Positions 1 to 8,140 of a stretch of DNA of 64,000 bases are shown in pieces. This stretch comes from a virus. The notes under the pieces are model-generated. The model was not told where the DNA came from, made no database searches, and saw only the letters and a list, made by a program, of their open reading frames with translations. A program made the position numbers and the translations under genes. The stretch is taken from IMG/VR virus record IMGVR_UViG_3300043410_000565, positions 1 to 64,000 of that record; one strand, 5' to 3'. How positions within the stretch are numbered: position 1 is the first letter of the stretch; each line of letters opens with the position of its first letter.

Positions 1-46
1 TCCATCTCCCCTTCCTATTTTAAATGCACAAAAGTATGCATAGTTG

Positions 47-54
47 TATTTATA
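47..54 (-). promoter_or_regulatory. T4-type late promoter box, leftward
   Basis: Reads TATAAATA on the minus strand, the T4 late-promoter box. It points out of the window, so the genes to the left are probably late and on the minus strand. It lies back to back with the rightward early promoters that follow. Confidence 0.5.
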
Positions 55-60
55 AATTAC

Positions 61-89
61 TTGACTTTTCTTTGACTTTAGGGGATAAT
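61..89 (+). promoter_or_regulatory. early sigma70-like promoter
   Basis: TTGACT (61-66), 17 bp, GATAAT (84-89). A second TTGACT overlaps the spacer at 72-77. Lies 40 bp before a stronger copy of the phage early promoter. Confidence 0.55.
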
Positions 90-127
90 AGCCGTGTCGG
101 GTATGATGATTACGAAGAAAATAATGC

Positions 128-156
128 TTGACTTTAATTGGGTTCTGCCTTATAAT
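128..156 (+). promoter_or_regulatory. early promoter of the HD-domain gene
   Basis: TTGACT (128-133), 17 bp beginning TTAATT, TATAAT (151-156). An ATG follows exactly 6 nt after the -10 box (163) and would open an 8-codon leader frame ending at 186 that overlaps the start of the next gene. Confidence 0.85.
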
Positions 157-179
157 TAAAGTATGGAAAGGGGAATGAT

Positions 180-629
180 ATGCTAAGAAAAGGTGAAATG
201 TTGGATAAAGCCCTGTTGCTTGCAACTAACTCCCACCACGGTCAGTTCGATAAGGGAGGTGCTCCCTATATCTTGCATCCTATCAAGGTTATGCACTATC
301 TGAAGACCGATGATGAAGAATTGCAATGCATGGCTCTTCTACACGATGTAGTGGAAGACTGTGATGTAACCTTTGTAGATCTAGAAGCTATCGGTATGTC
401 TAAGCGTGTAATCGACGCTGTACGATGCCTAACTAAGCAACGTGGTCAAACCCTTGCAGAGTACAAAGAAGTCATCTTCTCTAACCCCGATGCAATGAAA
501 GTTAAAATGGCTGACTTGCGTCACAACTCTGATATCCGTCGCTTGAAGGGTGTCACTGAAAAAGATCTAGTTCGGATGGAAAAGTACCATCGGTTCTACC
601 TTGAAATTCTGGCCAAATTAAATGGCTAA
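180..629 (+). CDS. HD-domain (p)ppGpp hydrolase, MESH1/SpoT-like
   Basis: 149 residues with the HD metal-site layout of small alarmone hydrolases: HH at 19-20, HD at 55-56 in LLHDVVED, and a C-terminal KMADLRHNSD. Proteins of this type remove the 3'-diphosphate of ppGpp; in a phage this would blunt the host stringent response (inference). It is the first gene after the 128-156 promoter and is followed by the NAD+ genes. Two starts are possible: 180 (GGAAAGGGG just upstream) or 201 (AAAAGG upstream). The length is normal for single-domain members. The exact substrate cannot be read from sequence. Confidence 0.8.
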   Translation: MLRKGEMLDKALLLATNSHHGQFDKGGAPYILHPIKVMHYLKTDDEELQCMALLHDVVEDCDVTFVDLEAIGMSKRVIDAVRCLTKQRGQTLAEYKEVIFSNPDAMKVKMADLRHNSDIRRLKGVTEKDLVRMEKYHRFYLEILAKLNG

Positions 630-679
630 ATAGAAATGAGCAGGTAGTCTGCTTGTATGTATTCTTAGGAGATAAGAAA

Positions 680-1657
680 ATGAAAACTGGTATTTTTATT
701 GGGCGATTCCAGCCCGTTCACGAAGGTCATGTCCACGCTCTTGGAGTGGCTGCTTCTCAAGTACAGAAACTGTACATCCTAGTTGGTTCGGCTAATCAAT
801 GCCGTTCAATCCGCAACCCTTGGACGTTTGAAGAACGCAAGCAAATGTTGCAGTTGAAGCTACACGCTCAACGCATTACCAACTACGAAATCATCCCATT
901 AAACGATTATCGCTACTCGGACACTCAATGGATGTCCGACGTTCGTGCCACTATCGAACATTACGATATGGGTACACCGACCTTGTTCGGTCACATGAAA
1001 GAAGGTAACGACTATCTCAAGTGGTTCCCTGAACTCAAATTTAAATCTATCGAGGCTCAGTACTCTATCAACGCAACAGAAATTCGCAACCGTATGTTTG
1101 CAGAGAACGATCCGTTCATGCCTGAAACTGTACGTGGCGATCGTGCATTTTATGACAAAGAAAAAGACTTATTCGCTGGGTATCCATTCCCAGAAACCCT
1201 CAACTTCAACTGCTCCGATGCTATCCTTGAATGCCAAGGTCACATCTTGCTTATCCAACGTAAGTTCTCCCCAGGAAAAGGTGCTTGGGCACTTCCAGGA
1301 GGTTTTAGAAATCAGCGTGAAACATTTCTCGACTGTGCAATCCGAGAGTTGATGGAAGAAACCAACGTGCGAGTTCCAGAGAAAGTTCTCCGTGGCTCAA
1401 TCGTTAAAACCGAATTGTTTGACGACCCTAGTCGTTCGTTCGGTATTCCCCGCAACACCATGGCTGTGTATATGCGTATCAGTCCAAACCCTGACTGGTC
1501 GCTGCCTCGTGCCAATGGTGCTGACGATGCTGCTTTGTGCAAGTGGGTGCCACTAACCGACGCACTGAACAACATCGAGATGTACGATGATCACAAAGAC
1601 ATCGTATCGAAAGTGACTGGTGTCATGCCGATCCCAGCCTTCGCAAAAATCGCTTGA
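680..1657 (+). CDS. nadM: bifunctional NMN adenylyltransferase / Nudix hydrolase
   Basis: 325 residues. The N-terminal nucleotidyltransferase domain has GRFQPVHEGH at 8-17 (the HxGH signature) and SINATEIRNRM further on, as in NMN adenylyltransferases that make NAD+ from NMN and ATP. A C-terminal Nudix domain shows the box GGF...REL-EET at about 206-228; such domains hydrolyse ADP-ribose and related compounds. The start at 680 has AGGAG 8 bases upstream; an upstream in-frame ATG at 653 lacks one. The next gene makes NMN, so the pair forms a two-step salvage of nicotinamide to NAD+. Known NadM-Nudix fusions have this domain order. Confidence 0.93.
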   Translation: MKTGIFIGRFQPVHEGHVHALGVAASQVQKLYILVGSANQCRSIRNPWTFEERKQMLQLKLHAQRITNYEIIPLNDYRYSDTQWMSDVRATIEHYDMGTPTLFGHMKEGNDYLKWFPELKFKSIEAQYSINATEIRNRMFAENDPFMPETVRGDRAFYDKEKDLFAGYPFPETLNFNCSDAILECQGHILLIQRKFSPGKGAWALPGGFRNQRETFLDCAIRELMEETNVRVPEKVLRGSIVKTELFDDPSRSFGIPRNTMAVYMRISPNPDWSLPRANGADDAALCKWVPLTDALNNIEMYDDHKDIVSKVTGVMPIPAFAKIA

Positions 1658-1682
1658 CTTTAATTCGGAAGTCAGGTATAAT
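1654..1682 (+). promoter_or_regulatory. early promoter of nadV
   Basis: TTGACT (1654-1659), 17 bp beginning TTAATTC, TATAAT (1677-1682). The -35 box overlaps the stop codon of the NMNAT gene. Confidence 0.9.
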
Positions 1683-1711
1683 TAATTATAGAAACAAGTA
1701 AGGAGCTTACT

Positions 1712-3112
1712 ATGAAACTCGCTAAAAACATCATCCTCAACACTGACAGCTACAAAGTTAGCATGTTGAAGCAATATCCCGCTGGTACAACTGGCATCTT
1801 CAGTTATATCGAATCACGTGGTGGTCGCTACGACTCAACCCTGTTCTTCGGTCTCCAAGCATTCATTAAGGAGTATTTACTTGAGCCAATTACCCAAGCC
1901 GACATTGATGTTGCAGATGAAATTCTTACAGCCCACGGTGAACCGTTTAATCGTGAAGCGTGGCAATACATCCTTGATACACACAAAGGCTACCTTCCTG
2001 TGGTCATTCGTGCTGTACCTGAAGGCACTGTGGTGCCTGTCAAAAATGTTCTGGCGACTATCGAGAACACAGACCCAGAATGTTTCTGGTTGACCACTTG
2101 GTTGGAAACTGCGTTGCTCCGTGCAATTTGGTATCCTACAACTGTGGCTACTCAATCCAAAACTATCAAAAACATCATCAAAGATTATTTGGAGAAAACT
2201 GGTGACCCTGCTGGTATTGATTTTAAGTTGCATGATTTTGGTGCTCGTGGTGTATCTAGCCTTGAGTCTGCTGGAATTGGGGGTGCGGCTCACTTGGTTA
2301 ACTTCATGGGCACTGATACTATTACTGGTATGCTCTACGCTCGTGAGTATTATAACGCTGGTGTCGCAGGGTTCTCAATTCCTGCCGCTGAACATAGCAC
2401 AATAACAAGCTGGGGTCGTGCTGGTGAAGTAGACGCATACCGTAACATGCTGAAGCAATTCGGTCGTGAAGGTTCTATCCTTGCTGTTGTGTCTGATAGC
2501 TATGACGTGTTCAATGCTGCAGCGAAACTCTGGGGTGAAGAACTGCGTGACGAAGTTATTGCTTCTGGTGCTACTGTTGTCATTCGACCTGACTCTGGTG
2601 ATCCTGTTGAAGTTAACCGTAAACTGATTGAAATTTTGGGAGCAAAGTTTGGATACACTACAAACAGCAAAGGGTTCAAAGTCCTTAACAATGTCAGACT
2701 CATCCAAGGAGATGGTGTTAATGAACTCACCATCCGATCTATCCTCGGAGCCTTCATGGCTATGGGGTGGTCTGCCGACAACATCGCTTTTGGTATGGGT
2801 GGCGCATTGCTCCAGCAAATCGACCGAGACACTCAAAAGTTCGCTATGAAGTGTTCAGCTGCTCTTATCAATGGTGAATGGGTTGATGTTCAGAAAGATC
2901 CTATCACTGACTCTGGTAAGAAGTCTAAAGCTGGTCGTGTAACCCTTTGGACTAACTCTGGTCGTGAGTTCGCTTCTAGCGTAACTCCACCAACTGGTTG
3001 GTCTGACAAAGGTATCGGTGGTTGGACTAATGCTTTGGAGATGGTGTTCATGAACGGTCAATTGACCAAAGAAATCACCTTCGCTGAAGTTCGAGCCAAC
3101 TCTAACAAGTAA
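1712..3112 (+). CDS. nadV: nicotinamide phosphoribosyltransferase
   Basis: 466 residues, the usual length for NAMPT/NadV. Typical segments are visible: KLHDFGARGVSS and the following GTDT, PAAEHST, and VVIRPDSGDP in the C-terminal half. The enzyme joins nicotinamide and PRPP to give NMN, which the preceding NMNAT turns into NAD+. Together they match the phage NAD+ reconstitution route described as NARP2, which counters NAD+-depleting defences. Start has AAGGAG 7 bases upstream. It has its own promoter at 1654-1682. Confidence 0.96.
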   Translation: MKLAKNIILNTDSYKVSMLKQYPAGTTGIFSYIESRGGRYDSTLFFGLQAFIKEYLLEPITQADIDVADEILTAHGEPFNREAWQYILDTHKGYLPVVIRAVPEGTVVPVKNVLATIENTDPECFWLTTWLETALLRAIWYPTTVATQSKTIKNIIKDYLEKTGDPAGIDFKLHDFGARGVSSLESAGIGGAAHLVNFMGTDTITGMLYAREYYNAGVAGFSIPAAEHSTITSWGRAGEVDAYRNMLKQFGREGSILAVVSDSYDVFNAAAKLWGEELRDEVIASGATVVIRPDSGDPVEVNRKLIEILGAKFGYTTNSKGFKVLNNVRLIQGDGVNELTIRSILGAFMAMGWSADNIAFGMGGALLQQIDRDTQKFAMKCSAALINGEWVDVQKDPITDSGKKSKAGRVTLWTNSGREFASSVTPPTGWSDKGIGGWTNALEMVFMNGQLTKEITFAEVRANSNK

Positions 3113-3136
3113 ACTTTAGTATTAAGAAAATACCCC

Positions 3137-3165
3137 TTGACTTTAATTAAGTCTTGGGGTATAAT
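3137..3165 (+). promoter_or_regulatory. early promoter, leaderless downstream ORF
   Basis: TTGACT (3137-3142), 17 bp, TATAAT (3160-3165), then 6 nt and the ATG of the next small gene. Confidence 0.88.
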
Positions 3166-3171
3166 CATTAT

Positions 3172-3333
3172 ATGAAGACGATAAACGAAATCAACTTAGA
3201 ACTGCAAGAAGCCACTGATGCTGAGCGACAAGAACAACTTGAAGCTGAGTACGAAGAATTTGTAGAGTGGTTACATTATTGTTGGACATGTGAGCAATTA
3301 GATAAAGAATGGATATACAATGAATTCGGTTGA
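3172..3333 (+). CDS. small acidic protein, probable leaderless mRNA
   Basis: 53 residues, MKTINEINLELQ..., rich in Glu, Gln and Trp, with a CWTC motif near the end. No family recognised. The ATG sits where transcription from the 3137-3165 promoter should begin, so there is no room for a ribosome binding site. Its end overlaps the next gene by 14 nt, suggesting coupled translation. Confidence 0.6.
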   Translation: MKTINEINLELQEATDAERQEQLEAEYEEFVEWLHYCWTCEQLDKEWIYNEFG

Positions 3334-3583
3334 ACAAGAGATTATGGATATTGCGCAAGAAGAATGCGCTGAAGTTATCCAAGCAATTAGCAAGGTACGA
3401 CGTTTCGGCTTCGCTACCGTACACAATGGTAAAGATAACCGTGGCCACCTTGAAGAAGAAATTGGTGATTTGGTTTGTATGTTTGACCTGATGCGTGAGA
3501 AGGGTTTGATTCGTTGGGATAACGTGATTGATGCCTCTGAAAAGAAACGTCAGAAATTGAAAACTTGGAGTAACATCGAATGA
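3320..3583 (+). CDS. MazG-like nucleotide pyrophosphohydrolase
   Basis: 87 residues. EECAEVIQAISK followed by LEEEIGDLVCMFDLM fits the two metal-binding helices (ExxE and ExxD) of the all-alpha NTP-PPase/MazG fold. Such enzymes hydrolyse nucleoside triphosphates to monophosphates; phage versions may clean the dNTP pool or act on alarmone control. Overlaps the upstream small gene and is followed directly by another overlapping ORF. Confidence 0.78.
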   Translation: MNSVEQEIMDIAQEECAEVIQAISKVRRFGFATVHNGKDNRGHLEEEIGDLVCMFDLMREKGLIRWDNVIDASEKKRQKLKTWSNIE

Positions 3584-3756
3584 GCCTCCGTGAATTGATG
3601 ATTGAATATATCCTGTTTGCTTTTACTGAAGAGCAATTGATGGAGAAGTTCTCTGTGTTGGATAGTGAGTTGGAAGATCTACCTGATGTAGACTTGCTCG
3701 AGATTTATGATAAAACTCTCTTGACGGAGATCGAAGATGCAGGGGCACAATTTTAA
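3580..3756 (+). CDS. small acidic hypothetical protein
   Basis: 58 residues, MSLRELMIEY..., helical and acidic. ATGA overlap with the MazG-like gene and an overlap of 20 nt with the next gene place it in the same operon. No family recognised. Confidence 0.6.
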   Translation: MSLRELMIEYILFAFTEEQLMEKFSVLDSELEDLPDVDLLEIYDKTLLTEIEDAGAQF

Positions 3757-3916
3757 CCGCACTTCCCATGCAAAAGGAATGTTCGTATACTGCGGTCGTT
3801 GTGGGTTGATTAAATTAAACAACCGAGCTACTCAGAAAGCTATTAGCAAACCTTGTGGTGGCGTTCGTGATTTAGATGATGAAGAATATTTGAAACTTGT
3901 TGGGAGAAAGAAGTGA
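3737..3916 (+). CDS. small zinc-ribbon-like protein
   Basis: 59 residues, basic. CGRCG at about 20-24 and a later CGG suggest a degenerate zinc-binding knuckle. Start lies inside the previous gene; the end overlaps the next GTG start by 4 nt. Function unknown. Confidence 0.55.
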   Translation: MQGHNFNRTSHAKGMFVYCGRCGLIKLNNRATQKAISKPCGGVRDLDDEEYLKLVGRKK

Positions 3917-4413
3917 CTATCCGTTGGATTGAAAATGTGAGCCGTGATTCGGTGAAGAATGGTTTCCACTACGATTGTGGTGTCAATTCTATGCTGATCC
4001 AGATCTCCGATCCGCCAGGAGACCATCCAAAGCCAAAGTATGCTTTCAAAGAAGTTTATGGTTTCGACTTCCTCGATGCCGAGGACGCTGACGGGTTTGA
4101 CGAAGACTTCAAAATCAACGATGAGCAAGCTGCTGAACTTGTGCGTTTGCTTCAACGTGCTTTGGATAACTCTATGAACGTTGTTGTTCACTGCCACGCT
4201 GGTATCTGTCGTTCAGGTGCCGTTGTTGAAGTTGCTACAATGATGGGCTTCACCCCTACTGATCGCTTCCGTCAACCTAACTTGCGTGTCAAGCACAAGA
4301 TGATGAAAGCCCTTGGTTGGACTTACGATCAAGACGAGCCAAAGACTTCCGTTGGTGGTTGGTTATCTGACGGTGGTGTTTGGCTTCCTGATAATTTTGA
4401 AGGTGATGTATGA
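3913..4413 (+). CDS. dual-specificity/tyrosine phosphatase-like protein
   Basis: 166 residues with HCHAGICRSG in the second half, the HC(X)5R active-site loop of cysteine phosphatases. Starts at GTG in a GTGA overlap with the preceding gene. Phage members of this fold are conserved but their substrates are not established; a phosphoprotein or RNA 5'-end role is equally possible. Confidence 0.75.
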   Translation: MTIRWIENVSRDSVKNGFHYDCGVNSMLIQISDPPGDHPKPKYAFKEVYGFDFLDAEDADGFDEDFKINDEQAAELVRLLQRALDNSMNVVVHCHAGICRSGAVVEVATMMGFTPTDRFRQPNLRVKHKMMKALGWTYDQDEPKTSVGGWLSDGGVWLPDNFEGDV

Positions 4414-4601
4414 ATGAACCCACACATGCTGAATTGATGGCACTCTGGAATGTTTGTAAGAAGTTCGTTGAAGACCAAGAAATTGGTAGTCCTGAAACTG
4501 TCTACCAATGTGATTGGGTGATCGAAAACGCATACGAATTTATTGCAGATGTATGCAACGTTGTTGGTTACAAACCTTATGAGGATGATGATGAAAGTTG
4601 A
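4410..4601 (+). CDS. small acidic hypothetical protein
   Basis: 63 residues, Glu/Asp rich tail (YEDDDES). ATGA overlap with the phosphatase-like gene. No recognised family. Confidence 0.6.
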   Translation: MNEPTHAELMALWNVCKKFVEDQEIGSPETVYQCDWVIENAYEFIADVCNVVGYKPYEDDDES

Positions 4602-4899
4602 AGATCTAAAAATCGCATTGCAGTATGCCAAGGATGGTGATGAAGTTACCATTGCGGTCAAATTACCTTATGCAACTGTTGGTTCAATTCCAATGGTTGC
4701 TGTTAAGAATGCTATGACTGGTTTTGATTGGGAGAGTGGTAAGTTTATCATTCGTGCTGTTGAAGAACTAGCATACGCTGATCGCGACTTTGATGCTCAG
4801 TTCAGAGAACTCCAAAAGAAAAATGGTTGGCTTGAATATGAAAAGGCAAACCTGAAGGCTGAAGTTAAACGTCTACAGGCTAAATTAAATGCAAGTTGA
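4591..4899 (+). CDS. hypothetical protein with C-terminal coiled coil
   Basis: About 102 residues from the start at 4591, which has GAGG 6 bases upstream. The C-terminal part (REL-KKN...LKAEVKRLQAKL) looks like a coiled coil. Overlaps both neighbours, so part of the same operon. Function unknown. Confidence 0.6.
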   Translation: MKVEDLKIALQYAKDGDEVTIAVKLPYATVGSIPMVAVKNAMTGFDWESGKFIIRAVEELAYADRDFDAQFRELQKKNGWLEYEKANLKAEVKRLQAKLNAS

Positions 4900-5062
4900 T
4901 TTTGTTATTGAAGACCGTGATATGATTATCCAAGCTGTCTTTGATGGGCAACTTGGCGTTGAACATATCACTATGGATGAGATCTTTGAACTGGAAGATG
5001 CTCTGTTTGAAGAAATCTGCGACGAAGTAACACCGTTCGCAATTTGGGAAACAATTCAGTAA
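4889..5062 (+). CDS. small acidic hypothetical protein
   Basis: 57 residues, MQVDFVIEDRDM..., strongly acidic. Start overlaps the end of the previous gene; the stop lies just before the next promoter's -35 box. Confidence 0.55.
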   Translation: MQVDFVIEDRDMIIQAVFDGQLGVEHITMDEIFELEDALFEEICDEVTPFAIWETIQ

Positions 5063-5091
5063 TTGACTTACAAGAACTTATCAGGTATAAT
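5063..5091 (+). promoter_or_regulatory. early promoter
   Basis: TTGACT (5063-5068), 17 bp, TATAAT (5086-5091); GGAGG and ATG follow at 5103-5115. Confidence 0.85.
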
Positions 5092-5112
5092 ACTCTAAAC
5101 AATGGAGGAACA

Positions 5113-5301
5113 ATGACATACCCACACAAAATTACTGTACAGGAAATTCCAGTACCTGCTGGAACAATTCAAACTGTAATTACCACTGACTATGGGACTT
5201 ATGAAACTAATCATAAGTTCTATGCAGAACCAGAAGAGTTTCTTGCCTTCTGGAAACCTTTAGTTGAATATTATGAAAGAGTGAAAAATGGAAGAAGTTA
5301 A
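5113..5301 (+). CDS. small hypothetical protein
   Basis: 62 residues, MTYPHKITVQEIP.... GGAGG lies 6 bases before the ATG, so this start is preferred over the in-frame ATG at 5044, which is upstream of the promoter. Overlaps the next gene by 14 nt. Confidence 0.7.
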   Translation: MTYPHKITVQEIPVPAGTIQTVITTDYGTYETNHKFYAEPEEFLAFWKPLVEYYERVKNGRS

Positions 5302-5608
5302 ACAACCCTTGGGAAACAACCCTGAATTTCAAGAATGGCTAAGAGGACTATTACACGATGAGCTCACAACAGATTTGTGCGTTACTTTCACCAAAAAAGA
5401 TGGGACAGAAAGAGAAATGTACTGTACCCTCGCAGAATCCCGCATCCCAGCAGACAAACAACCAAAGTCAGGGTTGGAGGAAGCGACAAATAGCACGACT
5501 GGTGGATCCGCACTACGTGTCTTTGACACCGTCACCCAAGAGTGGAGATCCTTCCGTTGGGACTCAATCAAAAACGTAACATTTTCTATTGGAGAAACAA
5601 ATGAATAA
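5288..5608 (+). CDS. WYL_2/DUF2693-like small beta-barrel protein
   Basis: 106 residues. CVTFTKKDGTEREMYCTL and a later SALRVFDTVTQEWRSFRWDSI resemble the Sm/SH3-like phage family DUF2693 (WYL_2). These are common early proteins of T4-type phages; their role is unknown, nucleic-acid binding has been proposed for the fold. In an operon with both neighbours. Confidence 0.65.
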   Translation: MEEVKQPLGNNPEFQEWLRGLLHDELTTDLCVTFTKKDGTEREMYCTLAESRIPADKQPKSGLEEATNSTTGGSALRVFDTVTQEWRSFRWDSIKNVTFSIGETNE

Positions 5609-5792
5609 AGGTTTAGTTGTGATCGGTGTGGTCATCTTCGCTGTAATGGTTGTTATTGGAGCGCCAATCGCTTTAATTTGGGCAATCAATACATTATTCC
5701 CTGCAGTCGCAATTCCATACACTTTGGAAACTTGGTTGGCTGCATTTATTATCCCAGCTGCATTTAAGACGGAAGTGAGTTTTAAGAAATGA
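5601..5792 (+). CDS. small membrane protein
   Basis: 63 residues with two hydrophobic stretches (roughly 4-30 and 45-57). The start at 5601 has GGAGAA upstream. It overlaps both neighbours in an operon. Likely inserted in the host inner membrane; function unknown. Confidence 0.65.
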   Translation: MNKGLVVIGVVIFAVMVVIGAPIALIWAINTLFPAVAIPYTLETWLAAFIIPAAFKTEVSFKK

Positions 5793-6055
5793 GTATGTTT
5801 TCAACAGAACAAGATCGTAAGAAATTTATGGGGGCAATTCAAGAGTTGAGTAACTCTATGCTCCGCATTGAAGCCGAACGTGATTTGATCCGTGAAATCG
5901 TTAAGGAAAAGTCAGACGAATTCAAGATTAGTAAGAAAATCATTAATAAGATTGCAAAAACTTACCATAAACAGAACCGAACTCAGGTGGAAGCCGAGCA
6001 TGAAGAGTTTATGGAGATCTACGACGAAGCTACTACAACGCAAAAAACCGCTTGA
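5789..6055 (+). CDS. dsbA: DsbA-like dsDNA-binding late-transcription coactivator
   Basis: 88 residues. The pattern AERD-IREIVKEKSDEF...KIINKIAKTYHKQN matches the T4 DsbA family, small helical dsDNA-binding proteins that assist late promoter use. Length fits T4 DsbA (89). In T4 dsbA neighbours rnh and gene 33; here rnh follows two genes downstream, which supports the call. Confidence 0.72.
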   Translation: MSMFSTEQDRKKFMGAIQELSNSMLRIEAERDLIREIVKEKSDEFKISKKIINKIAKTYHKQNRTQVEAEHEEFMEIYDEATTTQKTA

Positions 6056-6080
6056 CTTTAATTAGGAAATAGGGTATAAT
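6052..6080 (+). promoter_or_regulatory. early promoter
   Basis: TTGACT (6052-6057), 17 bp beginning TTAATTA, TATAAT (6075-6080). The -35 box overlaps the stop of the DsbA-like gene. Confidence 0.9.
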
Positions 6081-6107
6081 TATTCTATAACTTGGAGGAT
6101 TTATCCT

Positions 6108-7235
6108 ATGGCTACAGCCGCAAAACGACAAAAACTAATTGAAAAAGCCGAGCGCATGAGCAAGGGTGTTGAAGTTACTCTGACTGAAGATAACTACAAC
6201 ACCGACTTGTTGCGTGCGCTTAATTACTACAACACAAACAATGATGACAAAGACAAGAAGAAGTGGTTCATCAGTCACTACGCTAAGATCGACAAGAAAG
6301 TCGCTGTTGAGCTTTTGAAGGTTGATGAATACCATTTCCGCCACGCTGGTATCCTTGCTCGTATGCAAGACGGTGGCTCGGTTCTTAAAGAAAAAGAACT
6401 CAACTACTTCAATGAGCGTGTCAAATTCTTGAAAGAACAAATTGGCTCACGTCAAAAGTCTCAAGACAAAGCCGATAAGAAAGCTGCAGCAACTGCAGCA
6501 CTGGTAGCAGCGCAACCCTCTATCCAGCAACGCATGGATGAAAAGGCACATGAACTAGCAGGTGAAATTGACGGAGCGATTGATGACTACATTCTCTCAA
6601 AGGGTAAGAACACAGACTTCTCGACGAAGGGTTATCTGGCATCGAATAACGTGTCCGCTCCAATCGCAAAACGCATCGGAGAATTCTATGTCTCAACAGC
6701 CAAAGAGTTGCGAGAAGCACTCGAAGGAAAAGACGACCAATTGAAAGAAGGTTATTCTCACTTCACTAAGCGTGAATTGAAGAAGTTCGCTGAGTTTGTT
6801 GAACAGATTATCACTGACTGTAACCAAGCAGTACAAACTGCCAAGGCTACTCGTGCACCTCGTAAGCGCAAACCTGTACCACTGTCCAAGCAAGTTGCTA
6901 AGGTCAAGTACATGAAGGAATTCGCTGAACTCAAACTGAAGTCAGTGAAACCTGAAGATATGGTTGACGCCAAAGAAGTTTGGATCTACAATACCAAGTA
7001 TCGTAAAGTCCAAGTCTATCGTTCAACTGTTGGTCTTGCTGTTAAGGGTACAACCCTGATTGGCTTTGACGTTGTTGAGTCTAAGTCTATGACCCTGCGT
7101 AAACCCGAAGACTTCTTCAAAGGGTTGACCATGACTAAGCGTCCTCTGAATGCAGCATTCAAGACTTTGAAAACTAAACCCTCTGCGCCAAATGGTCGCA
7201 TCAATGAGGAATGTATTATCCTCGGAGCATTTTAA
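6108..7235 (+). CDS. conserved large hypothetical protein, DNA-metabolism operon
   Basis: 375 residues, Lys-rich and largely helical in composition, with a basic linker around 240-256 (RAPRKRKP). No enzymatic motif recognised. It is the first gene after a promoter and is translationally coupled (TAATG) to the RNase H gene, so a role in replication or nucleic-acid handling is plausible but unproven. Confidence 0.8.
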   Translation: MATAAKRQKLIEKAERMSKGVEVTLTEDNYNTDLLRALNYYNTNNDDKDKKKWFISHYAKIDKKVAVELLKVDEYHFRHAGILARMQDGGSVLKEKELNYFNERVKFLKEQIGSRQKSQDKADKKAAATAALVAAQPSIQQRMDEKAHELAGEIDGAIDDYILSKGKNTDFSTKGYLASNNVSAPIAKRIGEFYVSTAKELREALEGKDDQLKEGYSHFTKRELKKFAEFVEQIITDCNQAVQTAKATRAPRKRKPVPLSKQVAKVKYMKEFAELKLKSVKPEDMVDAKEVWIYNTKYRKVQVYRSTVGLAVKGTTLIGFDVVESKSMTLRKPEDFFKGLTMTKRPLNAAFKTLKTKPSAPNGRINEECIILGAF

Positions 7236-8140
7236 TGATTCTCGTAGACTATTCACAAGTTGCTCTGGCGACCATCCTAACTTTCCAACGTGAGTTGAAA
7301 GGTACTGAATCAGAAGTTAAGAACCTGATTCGTCACGTTGTTTTATCCACCATCAAGTCATACAAAAAGAAGTATGGCAAAGAGTATGGTCAGATTGTAA
7401 TTGCAACTGACGGTCGTAAGTACTGGCGCAAAGAAGTATTCGAGCACTACAAGGCAGGTCGTAAGAAAGCACGTGATGCTTCTGACCTTGATTGGAAACT
7501 CATCTTTGACACTATGTCTGAGATCCGCGATGACCTCGCTGAATACTTCCCATACAAGGTAATCAAGTATGACCGTGCAGAAGCCGATGACATCATTGCC
7601 GTGTTGACCGAGTATGTTCAATCAAACGAACTCATTCAAGAAGGCTTGATGGAAGAAGCTCAGAAGGTTTTGATTCTTTCTTCAGACAAAGACTTCAAAC
7701 AACTGCAGTTGGCTCCATACTCATCAGGTAATGTTAAGCAATGGTCACCTATGCTCAAGAAGTTTATCACTGCTACAAAGCAAGAGATTACAGACTTCAC
7801 GATTGAGCATATCGTTAAGGGTGATGCTGGTGACGGTATTCCAAACATTCTGTCCAAGGATGATGTGTTTGTTGTTGGTGAGCGTCAAAAGCCTGTAAGT
7901 GCTAAGAGGCTTGCTGAGTTTTATGAGAAGGGTATTGATGCCTGCCGTAATGATGAAGAACGTCGTAACTGGCAACGCAATGTTACTCTGGTCGCTTTTG
8001 ATAAAATCCCTAAAGATGTCAAAGACGCGATTGTCGAGTCATACCTAAATAGCAAACCCACGAACGATAAAATGAAGATTATGAACTATCTGATTGAACA
8101 TCGTTGCCGACTATTACTTGACGAGTTAGAGGACTTTTAA
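7235..8140 (+). CDS. rnh: RNase H (5'-3' exonuclease, FEN-like)
   Basis: 301 residues. Matches T4 RNase H along its length: ILVDYSQ at the start, ATDGRKYWRK, YDRAEADDIIAVL, LILSSDKDF and KQWSPM-KKF. The acidic residues of the FEN active site are present. The enzyme removes RNA primers and flap DNA during lagging-strand synthesis. The ATG overlaps the previous stop; an in-frame ATG at 7211 lies inside the previous gene and is less likely. Confidence 0.95.
   Translation: MILVDYSQVALATILTFQRELKGTESEVKNLIRHVVLSTIKSYKKKYGKEYGQIVIATDGRKYWRKEVFEHYKAGRKKARDASDLDWKLIFDTMSEIRDDLAEYFPYKVIKYDRAEADDIIAVLTEYVQSNELIQEGLMEEAQKVLILSSDKDFKQLQLAPYSSGNVKQWSPMLKKFITATKQEITDFTIEHIVKGDAGDGIPNILSKDDVFVVGERQKPVSAKRLAEFYEKGIDACRNDEERRNWQRNVTLVAFDKIPKDVKDAIVESYLNSKPTNDKMKIMNYLIEHRCRLLLDELEDF

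Noticed and set aside
1877-2836. Minus-strand ORFs across nadV
   Set aside because: Shadow frames of a well-conserved gene; no promoters or start sites.
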